In this document: one piece after another, positions 5,571 to 13,640 of the stretch
How positions within the stretch are numbered: position 1 is the first letter of the stretch
How the letters are laid out: each line of letters starts with the position of its first letter
NCBI GenBank assembly: GCA_014380155.1
Contig: JACMKJ010000595.1
Span: 1-14,031, forward strand
Length of the DNA stretch: 14,031 bases
Reading direction: 5' to 3'
Source of the DNA: Rhizobacter sp.
Lineage (GTDB): Bacteria > Pseudomonadota > Gammaproteobacteria > Burkholderiales > Burkholderiaceae_C
Translations under genes and position numbers: made by a program
Notes under the pieces: model-generated
Databases searched by the model: none
Seen by the model: the letters and a program-made list of their open reading frames with translations, nothing else
Told to the model about the DNA's origin: nothing

Positions 5571-7058
5571 CTACAGGGTCAGCAGTGCTGCGCGCAGATC
5601 GGTGGCGATCCGCGCGCCCAGGTAGAGGCAACCATCTACGTTCGGGTGCACGCCATCGGCAGAAAGGTAGAGGTCGCCGTTGCCATCGCCGGCCCGCGCC
5701 GCGCTGGTGCCGGTGCCGGTCTGCCAGGGGCCGCTCGCCACCGCGCTGGCACCGGCGCTGTTGACCCAACCGCCCTGGAGGTTGTCGAGAAACACCCACA
5801 GGCCGCCGGCCGCCTGCAACGCGGCCTTGATGGCGTCGGCCTTCGACAGCGCGACCGGGTCGGTCGGTGTCGACTGTCGTGGCGCCCAGGGGCCGGTCGC
5901 CACCAACACCGACTCGGGCAACGCCGCCCGCAGCTGGGTGTAGTACTGGTTCACGGCGGTGCTGAAGCCCGCGCGGGCCGCAGCCGCGCTGGGGTAAGGG
6001 GCAGCCGCAATCGAGTTGTTGTCGTTGATGCCGCCAGCGGTCAGGAACAGGTCGGGCTGCGCGTCGACGCTCGAGGGCAGCCGGGCAGCGAATGCATTGC
6101 CGGGGTTGAGTGTGTCGCCGTTGGCGGCGTTCGGCGCATAGCCCGTGCTGCCGATCGCGTCGAGATCGACATGCGCGATGCCGAGCAAGGCTGCGGCCTC
6201 CCAGAACGGCCCACCACGCCATTGCAGGCCGCGAGCCCCGCCATATGAATCTGCCATCGCGGCGAACGATGCTTCGGCCGAACGGTCCCAGGCCACGAGT
6301 GTGTCGCCAGGCCCTGTGGCGATGGCACACGGCCCCTGTGAACTCCAGGTGTAGACCGAGATCTGCCGGCGCTGGCGGGCACCGAAATCAAACTGCACAA
6401 AGGTGTTGGGGGCCGACAGCGCCGCGCCTGCCATCCCACCCTGCAGCGTGGTCCGAATGAGTGTCGGCGTCATGTAGTGGCCATCGGCAACGAGCGTGAT
6501 CGTGGGGTCGCTGCCGGCAAAAAGGATCTCGAACGCAGCCCCGTCGAACTCGAAATGCAACCCGCAGACACCCACGCTGTTCATGGTGGCGGCCCGGTGC
6601 CCGCGTTGCATTGGGTGCACCACGTTGCCCTCGATCACGGCCCCACCCAGGCGCGTCCACAGCTCGCGGCGCCGGCCCCACACCTGGGGGATGGTGGCCA
6701 GGCTTTGGTCGGTCGAACCGAGCGCTGGGTAGACCCGCGCGCCGCTGCCGAACGCTGAAGCCGCAGAGTTCGCCATGCCCTGGGTGACGGCGAGCGGTGT
6801 GCCGCTGCTGACCGCCAACGGCGCTCGGGCGAGTGCTGACTTCAGGCGCTCCAGGGCCGGTGTGGTGGGGAGCACAGGCGGTGGCGGCACCGGGGCGGGT
6901 GCAGGCGGAGCGCTTTCATCGCCGCCTCCACCACAACCCGCCAACAGCGAGGCCGAGCCGTGTACGGCCGCCAGCGCAAAGAGTTGCCGCAGGGCGAGCC
7001 GGCGCGACAGCTTGGTCGAGTCGGACGTGCGCACCTTTGTCGATTCCATCGTGCTCAT
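5571..7058 (-). CDS. SGNH/GDSL-family lipoprotein, predicted Tat export
   Basis: A 495-residue protein from ATG 7058 (ATG 7049 also possible). The N-terminus has a twin-arginine-like SRRLALR (18-24), a hydrophobic stretch, then lipobox LAGC with the lipidated Cys42. A Gly/Pro/Ala-rich linker follows to about residue 62. The C-terminal half carries SGNH blocks: MADSYGG with nucleophile Ser271, TAGGINDN with Asn345, and DGVHPN with Asp468 and His471 (DxxH). The region between the linker and block I (about 70-260) is beta-rich and probably an accessory carbohydrate-binding or structural domain, which I cannot name. Role: an envelope esterase or acyltransferase acting on the locus polysaccharide. 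Since the adjacent acyltransferase-3 lacks its own SGNH domain, this protein could supply that function in trans. It begins 4 nt after the stop of the GT4 gene and lies about 70 nt from the acyltransferase-3 start. It could instead be a deacetylase. Confidence 0.87.
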   Translation of the reverse strand: MSTMESTKVRTSDSTKLSRRLALRQLFALAAVHGSASLLAGCGGGGDESAPPAPAPVPPPPVLPTTPALERLKSALARAPLAVSSGTPLAVTQGMANSAASAFGSGARVYPALGSTDQSLATIPQVWGRRRELWTRLGGAVIEGNVVHPMQRGHRAATMNSVGVCGLHFEFDGAAFEILFAGSDPTITLVADGHYMTPTLIRTTLQGGMAGAALSAPNTFVQFDFGARQRRQISVYTWSSQGPCAIATGPGDTLVAWDRSAEASFAAMADSYGGARGLQWRGGPFWEAAALLGIAHVDLDAIGSTGYAPNAANGDTLNPGNAFAARLPSSVDAQPDLFLTAGGINDNNSIAAAPYPSAAAARAGFSTAVNQYYTQLRAALPESVLVATGPWAPRQSTPTDPVALSKADAIKAALQAAGGLWVFLDNLQGGWVNSAGASAVASGPWQTGTGTSAARAGDGNGDLYLSADGVHPNVDGCLYLGARIATDLRAALLTL

Positions 7059-7062
7059 CGGT

Positions 7063-8259
7063 TCAAGCCCCAGGTTGGCCCGGCAGCTCCAACGCCAGCA
7101 CGCGGCGATAGAGGCTCAGGTAGTTGTCAATCGCTGCATCGGCAGCAAAACGCGCGGCCCACTGCTGACCTGCGGCGCTGGCGCGCTCGCGCTCGTCTGC
7201 CGGGCGCTTCAACAGCGCCACCAGCACCTGAGCGCCGGACTGAGCCCAGTCGCCCAACGCTTCCGGGCGCGCCAGCCGGGGCAGGTACACCGCAGCGTCT
7301 CCACCCACCTCGGTCATCGGCGCATCACCGGTCGTGACGACGGGGCAGCCACAGGCGAGGGCTTCAACGATGGGCCAGCCAAAACCTTCGGCCAGGCTCG
7401 GAAACAGCAGCGCCTCGGCATGTGAGTACAAGGCTTCGACCACGTCGTTGCCCAAGCCGCTCAGAAAACGCACCTCGCCGGGCGGCGGCACATGCGCGAG
7501 CGCCTCTTGCACCGCTGCACCTGGCGGCGGGCTGAGCATCCACAGCGGCAACGGCGTGGCCCCCTCGCTCAAAGCAGAGTGCACATAGCTCGCATACAAG
7601 CGCACCACGCCGGCACTGTTCTTGTACCACTGCCCCCCACCCACGTGGAGCAGGCAGCGGCGCTCGTCGGCCGGCAAGCCGGCCTGGCGCAGCACCTGCA
7701 GCGCTGCGGCATGCGCCAAGGGGCGGTAGGGGTGGTTCAGGCCGTTGTAGACCACCTCCGAGGTCACAGGCTTCACACCGCCGAAGTAGTGCAGGTCGGC
7801 GCGTGACTTCTGCGAGATCGAGATGAAGTGGCGCGCACGCCTGAACCCGCTGCGGATGTAGCGCTGGTAGACCCGCCCGGTGGCGGAGGTCGGGTTCTCC
7901 GGTATGTCACCGAGCGCCGAGCGCAGTGCGAGCAGATCGTGGCAATGCACCACGTGGGGCCGGTGGGCCGCGTGCGGAATCCACGGGCCCAGCGCCTGGT
8001 CGCAAAACACGTACAGCGTGTCGGGTGCGTCGTGCCGCATCGCGGCACCCATCTCGCGGGGGAACAGCAGGTACTGATCCACGTAGCCTGCCCACTTCGA
8101 CAAACGGCCCGCCGGCACGCGCCGGTGCATCACGGCCTGCGGTTGCCTCAGCACGACCTGGTGCCCGCGCGCGCGGTAGGCGGCCAGCAGCATGCGCGCA
8201 AAATGCGCCTGGCTGTGCGAACCCAGGAATGTCGGGTGGGTGTAAAGCACGATGTTCAC
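7063..8259 (-). CDS. Glycosyltransferase family 4 (GT-B)
   Basis: A 398-residue protein starting at GTG 8259 (MNIVLYTHPTFLGSHSQAHF, the first Rossmann strand and loop). The start overlaps the upstream GT2 stop as GTGA (8256-8259). The open frame runs further upstream to 8529, but that stretch is the overlapping GT2 gene and is not chosen. VVHCHDLLALRSALGD (103-118) is a typical acceptor-side loop, HVGGGQWYKN (205-214) resembles the GT4 donor-phosphate region with Lys213, and SLAEGFGWPIVEALACG (288-304) contains the EX7E pair Glu291/Glu299. GT4 enzymes are retaining transferases using nucleotide-sugar donors at the cytoplasmic face. Role here: one step of repeat-unit assembly; donor and linkage unknown. 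Confidence 0.92.
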   Translation of the reverse strand: MNIVLYTHPTFLGSHSQAHFARMLLAAYRARGHQVVLRQPQAVMHRRVPAGRLSKWAGYVDQYLLFPREMGAAMRHDAPDTLYVFCDQALGPWIPHAAHRPHVVHCHDLLALRSALGDIPENPTSATGRVYQRYIRSGFRRARHFISISQKSRADLHYFGGVKPVTSEVVYNGLNHPYRPLAHAAALQVLRQAGLPADERRCLLHVGGGQWYKNSAGVVRLYASYVHSALSEGATPLPLWMLSPPPGAAVQEALAHVPPPGEVRFLSGLGNDVVEALYSHAEALLFPSLAEGFGWPIVEALACGCPVVTTGDAPMTEVGGDAAVYLPRLARPEALGDWAQSGAQVLVALLKRPADERERASAAGQQWAARFAADAAIDNYLSLYRRVLALELPGQPGA

Positions 8260-9212
8260 GCCGCGCCCTGCCCGCGCAGCCACCGGGCCGGCGCCAGGCG
8301 CCTGGGCAACAACGGCAGCAAACAGGCCACCACGCCCTTGAAGGTGAGCAGGGCACTCAACGAGAGGCTCGCGAAACGCAGGCACTCGGCTCGGCGCCCG
8401 CCCGCCCAGGCACGTGAGGCACAACTGAAGTAGCCCAACGCCGCCTTGCGCCGGGCCAGTGGGCGAATGCTTGCAAGGCGTTTGTCCCGGGCCATCTCGC
8501 GCCAGCAAGCTGCGGAGCCTTGCAGCCATGCCAGGTCACCTTGGCTGCTCAAGCTGTTCTCATGAGCGCGCCATGCGCTCAATCGTTGAGGGATGTACCA
8601 AGCGCCGTCTGCGCTGGCGCACAACAGGTAGGCCAGCCACAGGTCGTAGGCCGGCCCCGCGTGGTCGGGCAGCACGGCCGGCAAGGCACGGCGGCGAAAC
8701 AAGGCTCCCATCGCGACGGGGAGGGTCTGCAGGCCTACCAGGTGGACAAAAGGCCGGTGCATGCCCTCGGCCAAACCGGCACGGCCATACACCGCGGAGT
8801 TGAGATCGCTCTGTGCATCGAGCCGGCGGCCCCACGTGTCGATGACCCAGTGGTCGCAAAACGCCACGGCCGCGCACGGCTCGCGCAAAAGCACGTCAGC
8901 CAGGCGCTCCACGAAGTGGGGCGCCAGCCAGTCGTCGTGGTTCAGCACCGCGATGAACTCGCCTTGCGCCACACCGAAAGAAGCCCAGTGGTTGCGCGCG
9001 ACACCCAGCGCCGGCACGTTGTGCCGATAACGCAGACGGGCATCGCGAAAGCTGTCGGTGACACGGCGCAGGCTGTCGTCGGGCGAGTCGTCGCTGACGA
9101 TCACTTCGAGCTCGGCCCACGATTGGTTGAGCGCACTCGCGATCGCCACCGACAGGTGATCCACCCGAGACTTGTAGGTGGCAATGACGATGCTGACGAG
9201 CGGCCTGGTCAT
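8256..9212 (-). CDS. Glycosyltransferase family 2 (GT-A)
   Basis: A 318-residue protein starting at ATG 9212 with GAAGG 7 nt upstream; that site overlaps the stop of the preceding methyltransferase gene, from which it is separated by 10 nt. MTRPLVSIVIATYKSR is the classic GT2 first strand. Nucleotide-binding acidic residues appear at Asp41/Asp42 (VSDDSPDD), and a DxD-like NHDDW with Asp93/Asp94 should bind the metal and diphosphate. A PAYDLWLAYLL segment near residue 208 is in the usual place of the catalytic base region. The C-terminal third is basic and somewhat hydrophobic, perhaps a membrane-contacting tail. GT2 enzymes are inverting transferases; this one likely adds one sugar to the lipid-linked unit. 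The open frame extends to 9320 upstream but overlaps the methyltransferase gene and lacks family similarity. Confidence 0.92.
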   Translation of the reverse strand: MTRPLVSIVIATYKSRVDHLSVAIASALNQSWAELEVIVSDDSPDDSLRRVTDSFRDARLRYRHNVPALGVARNHWASFGVAQGEFIAVLNHDDWLAPHFVERLADVLLREPCAAVAFCDHWVIDTWGRRLDAQSDLNSAVYGRAGLAEGMHRPFVHLVGLQTLPVAMGALFRRRALPAVLPDHAGPAYDLWLAYLLCASADGAWYIPQRLSAWRAHENSLSSQGDLAWLQGSAACWREMARDKRLASIRPLARRKAALGYFSCASRAWAGGRRAECLRFASLSLSALLTFKGVVACLLPLLPRRLAPARWLRGQGAA

Positions 9213-9222
9213 GTTGCCGCCT

Positions 9223-9858
9223 TCACGGTGCCGCTTCGCAGCACAGTACGAACTGGAACCCGAACAGGCCTGGAAAGCGCCGCAGCGCCCAGCGGTCGAC
9301 CGCCGCCGAAAGCCGCGCACCCAGGCGCCGTGATAAGGGGAAGCCGCCGTCGGCTTGGCGCGTGATCACCGCAAAGCCGGCGTCACGCACCAGTTCATCG
9401 GCACCCTGCCAGTCGAAGAACCGCACGTGGGTGCGGTCCATCAGGCCGCCTTCAGTGTAGCGAAAGCGTCCCGCCAGAAACTGTAATCGCTGCTTCCAGA
9501 ACAGCACGTTGGGCAAGGCAACCACCAGGCGGCCACCTGGCTTGAGGCGCTCACGCAGGCGCAACAGCACCTGCTGCGGCGCATGCAGGTGTTCGAGCAC
9601 ATGCGAGCACACGATGCAGTCGAATTCGCCGAGCGGGGTGGGGTCGAAATCGTTGAGGTCGGCGACCACCACCCGGTCGAGGCCCTGGCGGGCGTGGCCG
9701 GCCTCGGCCTCGCTGTAGGTCACGCCCACCACGGTGCAAGGGAGCGCGGCCTTGACCGCGGCGCCAAACACGCCGCCACCGCAGCCGACATCGAGCAGAG
9801 TGCGAGTGCCCGCGGGAATGCGCCGCAAGACCGCCGGGTTGACCGACTCGTAGATCAT
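9223..9858 (-). CDS. Class I SAM-dependent methyltransferase (small)
   Basis: A 211-residue protein from ATG 9858, whose start overlaps the flippase stop as ATGA (9855-9858). Residues 21-30 (LLDVGCGGGV) are SAM motif I; CIVCSHVLEHLHAPQQVL (81-98) and the LKPGGRLVVALPN strand (105-117) are the expected later motifs of a methyltransf_11/23 protein. Residues 140-150 (MDRTHVRFFDW) match a segment common in methyltransferases of glycan clusters. It starts with MIYESVNPAVL and has no extra domain. Likely a cytoplasmic enzyme acting on a sugar or a lipid-linked intermediate; substrate unknown. The longer upstream frame (to 10167) is flippase sequence in another frame and was rejected. Confidence 0.9.
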   Translation of the reverse strand: MIYESVNPAVLRRIPAGTRTLLDVGCGGGVFGAAVKAALPCTVVGVTYSEAEAGHARQGLDRVVVADLNDFDPTPLGEFDCIVCSHVLEHLHAPQQVLLRLRERLKPGGRLVVALPNVLFWKQRLQFLAGRFRYTEGGLMDRTHVRFFDWQGADELVRDAGFAVITRQADGGFPLSRRLGARLSAAVDRWALRRFPGLFGFQFVLCCEAAP

Positions 9859-11129
9859 GAGCTTGCCGCTTTCAGGCGCACGTGGCGCCGCAGTTGCCAG
9901 AAGAAGTAGCCAAAGGCGACCACGGTGCTGACGAGCCCGGTGGCCGCATTGATCATGAAACTGCCGCGCACGGTGGACACGTCGACCAGGCTCGCGGCCA
10001 GCACGGTGGCCAGCACGCCGGTCGAGACCGTCAAACCGATGGGCAGCACCCAACCGCGTGCACACCCGATGCTGTACAGCGTGCCACCCCAGGTGGCGAG
10101 TGTGGCGGCCACGACCATCCACACCAGCTCGGACTGCAGTGCGCCGTAACCCCCCCCCAGCACCCACAGGATGGGGGCGGGGAACGCCAATGCAAACGTG
10201 ACCAGCGTGGCCAGCAGTGCGGCGTAGAACGCATTGATGCTGGCAAAGCCCGCCGCCAGCCGGGCCGGTTCTTCATGGCGGGCAAAGTAGGGGTGCACCA
10301 TTGCCGCCGAGACGGCGCCAATCACCGTGAACAACGCGCCCAACCGGCTCAGGGCCCCCATCTCCGCCACCCGCTCGGCGCTGCCGAAGATGCCGATCAA
10401 CCACAGCGCAAGTTGGCTGCTCAGCACGTAGTAGATCGAGTTGGGCGCCTGCTTCCACAGGTGCTGTTTCAACGCCGGTGTGTGGCCGCCTGCGGGCTGG
10501 GCCGGCAGGTCGACGTGGGTGTCGAGGTGGCGGGTGAGCACCACGAAGCAGGCTGCGGCCACACCGAGATTCACCAGGCAGGCGATGGTGGCGTCAAGCA
10601 TCCACCAGGCCGCCGCCATCAAGAGGCCGAGCTTGACGAGGTTGACCCCGAGGTCGAGTTTTTGCTGCAGGGCCACGTGGCCCAGCAGTCGCGCGATCGA
10701 CAGCACCAAGCCGGCACGCGCGGTGAGCGCTGCCGTGGCGACGATCATCACGGTGAGCGCTGCCACTTGCCAGGGCCCGGCCTGCTGGCGCAGCAGAAAG
10801 ATCACGAAACACGGCAAGAGGATGGCAAACGAGACCCAGGCCAGGCGGCGATGCAGGCGGTTGGCATCGGCCACCAGCTGCCCCAGCGCCCGCGGTTGAG
10901 CCATGAGGCGCCCACCAATCGCCATCACTGCGGTGGCCAGGCCAAGGTCGGTGAAGATGACGGCCATGCTGGTCATGCTCAGTGCCAGCGTGTAGTAGCC
11001 ATATTGCGCCTGCTCCATGTGGCGCACGAGCACGATGCCCGCACCGAAACCGATCAGTTGCACCGCCAGCTGTGCTGACGCGAAGCTGCCCAGCCGGGCC
11101 ATGCGTTGGCGGGTGATCAGTGCGCTCAT
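9855..11129 (-). CDS. Wzx-like polysaccharide flippase (MATE/MVF-type membrane protein)
   Basis: A 424-residue integral membrane protein starting at ATG 11129, overlapping the polymerase stop as ATGA (11126-11129). ATG 11156 would add nine residues (MDGTYPGPT) but loses that overlap. The N-terminus (MARLGSFASAQLAVQLIGFG, with RHMEQAQYGYYTLALSMTS following) is the typical opening of PST-family flippases: a helix, then an amphipathic 'YGYYTLA' loop. About twelve hydrophobic segments follow, and the length fits the family (about 400-500). Known role: moving undecaprenyl-diphosphate-linked repeat units across the inner membrane. A G9 run on the coding strand (10158-10150, around residue 324) encodes the Leu-Gly-Gly-Gly of WVLGGGYG; a one-base slip would truncate the last quarter. 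The neighbouring polymerase supports a Wzx/Wzy-dependent pathway. Confidence 0.9.
   Translation of the reverse strand: MSALITRQRMARLGSFASAQLAVQLIGFGAGIVLVRHMEQAQYGYYTLALSMTSMAVIFTDLGLATAVMAIGGRLMAQPRALGQLVADANRLHRRLAWVSFAILLPCFVIFLLRQQAGPWQVAALTVMIVATAALTARAGLVLSIARLLGHVALQQKLDLGVNLVKLGLLMAAAWWMLDATIACLVNLGVAAACFVVLTRHLDTHVDLPAQPAGGHTPALKQHLWKQAPNSIYYVLSSQLALWLIGIFGSAERVAEMGALSRLGALFTVIGAVSAAMVHPYFARHEEPARLAAGFASINAFYAALLATLVTFALAFPAPILWVLGGGYGALQSELVWMVVAATLATWGGTLYSIGCARGWVLPIGLTVSTGVLATVLAASLVDVSTVRGSFMINAATGLVSTVVAFGYFFWQLRRHVRLKAASS
10150..10158 (-). repeat. G9 homopolymer within the flippase coding sequence
   Basis: Nine consecutive C on the plus strand (G on the coding strand) lie in frame, covering the end of a Leu codon and three Gly codons. 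It is the longest G/C run I see in the window. Runs of this length can slip during replication, and are a feature of phase-variable surface genes in some bacteria. It is also a place for sequencing error. Confidence 0.9.
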
Positions 11130-12640
11130 GGTCGGCCCGGGGTACGTGCCATCCATGGGCGGCGTTGGGGTGGGCGCGACACGCGCGCCCACCGCTGCCG
11201 GCCGGCGGGCTCGGCAGCGGCAAGCCACTGAGACGGGGCAGGCTGCAGCGCCACGCGGCACGCTGCGATGCACAGCCCGGCGAACAGCCAGCCATACACC
11301 GTGATCGACCCGTGGCCGGAGATCTGCCCGAGCAGCAAGGTGTAGCCGGCGTAGGCAAACAACATCATCGGCAACGGGTCGGAGGCACGGCGTGTGGCCG
11401 ACAACACCTGGCGCAGCAGCCACACCACCAGCGCGGCACGAAAGACGATGTAGCCAGCGCCGAACAGCGGCCCCAGGTCGACCATGTGGCGTGCAAAGTC
11501 CGTCTCGGCCAATTGGCCCGGCATCACGCCGTCCACGGTGGCGCGCATCAGGATGCTCGCGTTGCTGCCATAGCCCAGGCCGTAGCCCAGGGCCGGCACT
11601 ACATCGACCAGGCGAATGAAATCGACAAAACCGTAGAGCGCCCGTCCGAACACCCCGCCTTCGAAACCCGTTTCGGCTGCCGCGGCTGAATTCCAGCGGT
11701 TGACGAAGGCCGAAAAGCCTTCTGGAAAAAGCACCGGGTAGAGCACGGCGGCCAGCAGCACGAGCGTGGTGGGCAAGACGATGGCTTTCGCTTTCAGCGC
11801 CGCGCCGCGCCCCACGATACCGATGGACACCGCGAACAGGCCCGTCATCAGGCACTGCAACAAGGTGCCGCGGCTCCCGCTCAAGGCAACGCAGCTGAGC
11901 ACGGCGGCGGCGGCCACGAGCAGGGTCAACAACGACACCCTGCGCCGCGCCGCAGGCACCAGCAGAAATGCCAACACAAACGCGCAGGCCGTGGCCACGA
12001 ACTGCTGCTGGCCTGCAGTGGAGGTGAAGGGGCCGCTCGGCCTGAGACGCTCGGCATTGAGCCCCAGGCCCTTGAACTGCAACTCCTTGTCTGCCGCGAT
12101 GCCCACGTTGATGGGCGCGTTCATCGGCGAGAAGAACTGCACCGCCACGAGCACCGCGATGGGCACCACCAGCCACAAGGTGATCTTGCCGAAGCGCGTG
12201 AGGTCGGCGGCCCGAAACTGCTCGCCCACCAAAAAGGCCAGCGGCACATAAAGGAAGTAGCTGCGCCAGCCATTCACCCCCAGCAGCGCGCGCGTGTCGC
12301 TGACACCCCCCACCGACGTTTGCAAGCCAAGCCACAGCACACCCAGGATGCCCATGACCACGCTGAGCCGCAAGAAGCCACTGTGGCGAGGCCACAGCCC
12401 GAAACGTGTGGCCAGCACATAGGCATAGATCAGGAAGGGGTCGCGGATGAAGAAGATGTACTGCCCGAACTGCGGTGCCACGTACTTGCGGATCGAGCCC
12501 TCGAAGATGGCCAGCAGGTAGATCAGCAACACCACCGACACCAGGCGCTTGCGGGCGAGCTCATTCACACCGACTGCGATGGCCGGTGTGACGTGAGCCG
12601 GTGCGGCCTCAAGCGGCGCGCGCGGCGCTCTGAATGGCAT
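11126..12640 (-). CDS. Wzy-like O-antigen polymerase / O-antigen ligase-family membrane protein
   Basis: A hydrophobic multi-pass protein of 504 residues from ATG 12640, or 480 from GTG 12568. Positions 33-45 (LVSVVLLIYLLAI) open the first membrane helix and lead into FEGSIRKYVAPQFGQ, a start often seen in O-antigen ligase/polymerase-family proteins. A large loop holds ERLRPSGPFTS (197-207). Later come LSGSRGTLLQ (253-262), GYGLGYGSNAS (352-362) and HMVDLGPLFGAGYIVFR (385-401), the last resembling the conserved periplasmic-loop His/Gly region near the end of such proteins. The C-terminus after about 468 is polar and basic. The gene lies directly before the flippase. The start is uncertain: ATG 12640 overlaps the upstream GT gene by 32 nt, GTG 12568 leaves a 40-nt gap, and neither has a clear ribosome site. 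It could be a chain-joining polymerase or a ligase; beside a Wzx, polymerase is favoured. Confidence 0.83.
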   Translation of the reverse strand: MPFRAPRAPLEAAPAHVTPAIAVGVNELARKRLVSVVLLIYLLAIFEGSIRKYVAPQFGQYIFFIRDPFLIYAYVLATRFGLWPRHSGFLRLSVVMGILGVLWLGLQTSVGGVSDTRALLGVNGWRSYFLYVPLAFLVGEQFRAADLTRFGKITLWLVVPIAVLVAVQFFSPMNAPINVGIAADKELQFKGLGLNAERLRPSGPFTSTAGQQQFVATACAFVLAFLLVPAARRRVSLLTLLVAAAAVLSCVALSGSRGTLLQCLMTGLFAVSIGIVGRGAALKAKAIVLPTTLVLLAAVLYPVLFPEGFSAFVNRWNSAAAAETGFEGGVFGRALYGFVDFIRLVDVVPALGYGLGYGSNASILMRATVDGVMPGQLAETDFARHMVDLGPLFGAGYIVFRAALVVWLLRQVLSATRRASDPLPMMLFAYAGYTLLLGQISGHGSITVYGWLFAGLCIAACRVALQPAPSQWLAAAEPAGRQRWARVSRPPQRRPWMARTPGRP

Positions 12641-13640
12641 GCGCGCGGTGCGCATCTTCGATGACCTGCAGGTAGTCGCGCCCCACGCGATCGCGTGTGT
12701 GCCGCTCCAGGTGCGCAGCGGCGCCGGCACGGTAGCGCTTGAGTACCAGCGGCTTGCCGACCAGCGTGTCGATGCCGCGTGCCAGCGCCTCGCGGCTGCC
12801 ACGCTCCACCACCAAACCGCAGGGGCCGACGGCATCGGGCAAGCCCCCGCTGCGCGCCACCAAGGGCACACAGCCGCAGGCCATGGCCTCGAGTGCGACC
12901 ACACCGAAAGGCTCTTCCCACACCGAAGGCACCACCAGCACCTGGTGCGCGTTGAGCAAGGCGACCAGTTCACCGCCGACGCGCCGACCCAGAAACTCGA
13001 CCTGGTGCTCCAGGCCCAACGCCACGGCACGCTGCCGCAAGGGCAGCTCCTCAGGGCCAACGCCCACCACGCTCAGGCGCACACGTTGGCCGGTCTGGGC
13101 CAGCAGGGCAAGCGCGTCAAGCAGGATGTCGACGCCCTTGTCGCTGACCAAACGGCCGACGAAGATGAGCTGGCCAGGCCGCTGTGCGCCATCGGCGCTC
13201 AAGAACACGTCGTCGGCATAGGGATTGGGCACGACGGTGCATTCAACCGGCAAACTTTCGGCCAAGGCCCGGCTCACCGCGATGTTGTCTGCGCGGCGCA
13301 AGACGAAGCGCTTCAAGCGGCCGGCCAGGCCGTCGCCCGGAATCCAGGTGTGGTGCGCCACCACCCAGGGCCGGCGCAGCAGCAGCTGGGGCCACGCGAA
13401 GCGCAGGCTGATGTTGTTGTGGAACACCACGTCGGCCCAACGAACCAGCTCGAACAGCTGCGCGCGCGAAGGACGCCTCACCACACGGTAGGCGTCTGCG
13501 TCGGCCTGGTCGCTGCCGGTTTGTGTGAGCAGCACCACCTGGTGACCGGCGCGGTGGAAACGTTCGGCCAACAGTGCAGAGACAGTTTCAATGCCTCCCA
13601 CCGATGGACGAAATGGAACCGAGCAAAACAGGATGTTCAT
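12609..13640 (-). CDS. Glycosyltransferase family 4 (GT-B), first gene of the minus-strand run
   Basis: A 343-residue protein starting at ATG 13640. MNILFCSVPFRPSVGGIETV is the first Rossmann strand plus the GGxE loop of GT4 enzymes. Donor-domain motifs include FVGRLVSDKGVDILLDAL (160-177) with Arg163 and Lys168, which contact the nucleotide-sugar phosphates in the family, and VPSVWEEPFGVVALEAMACG (237-256) with the EX7E pair Glu243/Glu251. VPNPYADDVF (137-146) is the linker strand between domains. The frame is open to 13766, but the extra N-terminal residues precede a natural Rossmann start and are not counted. No Shine-Dalgarno is evident before the ATG, so initiation may be weak or the leader very short. 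As the first gene of the set it is probably transcribed from the intergenic region to its right. Specific sugar unknown. Confidence 0.92.
   Translation of the reverse strand: MNILFCSVPFRPSVGGIETVSALLAERFHRAGHQVVLLTQTGSDQADADAYRVVRRPSRAQLFELVRWADVVFHNNISLRFAWPQLLLRRPWVVAHHTWIPGDGLAGRLKRFVLRRADNIAVSRALAESLPVECTVVPNPYADDVFLSADGAQRPGQLIFVGRLVSDKGVDILLDALALLAQTGQRVRLSVVGVGPEELPLRQRAVALGLEHQVEFLGRRVGGELVALLNAHQVLVVPSVWEEPFGVVALEAMACGCVPLVARSGGLPDAVGPCGLVVERGSREALARGIDTLVGKPLVLKRYRAGAAAHLERHTRDRVGRDYLQVIEDAHRAHAIQSAARAA

Noticed and set aside
7633..7638. C6 run in the second GT4 gene as another slippage site
   Set aside because: Six bases is common by chance at this GC and too short to argue for switching.
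9882..11078. Plus-strand frame of about 398 codons opposite the flippase gene
   Set aside because: Strongly His/Gln/Gly-rich, antisense to a membrane protein with a typical flippase N-terminus and coupled starts.
11130..12395. N-terminal extension of the flippase frame (to give about 846 residues)
   Set aside because: This part is the polymerase gene read in another frame; the flippase begins at ATG 11129 with an ATGA overlap.
12641..13060. N-terminal extension of the polymerase frame
   Set aside because: Trp/Arg/Ser-rich shadow of the GT4 gene; membrane-protein features begin only after about 12570.
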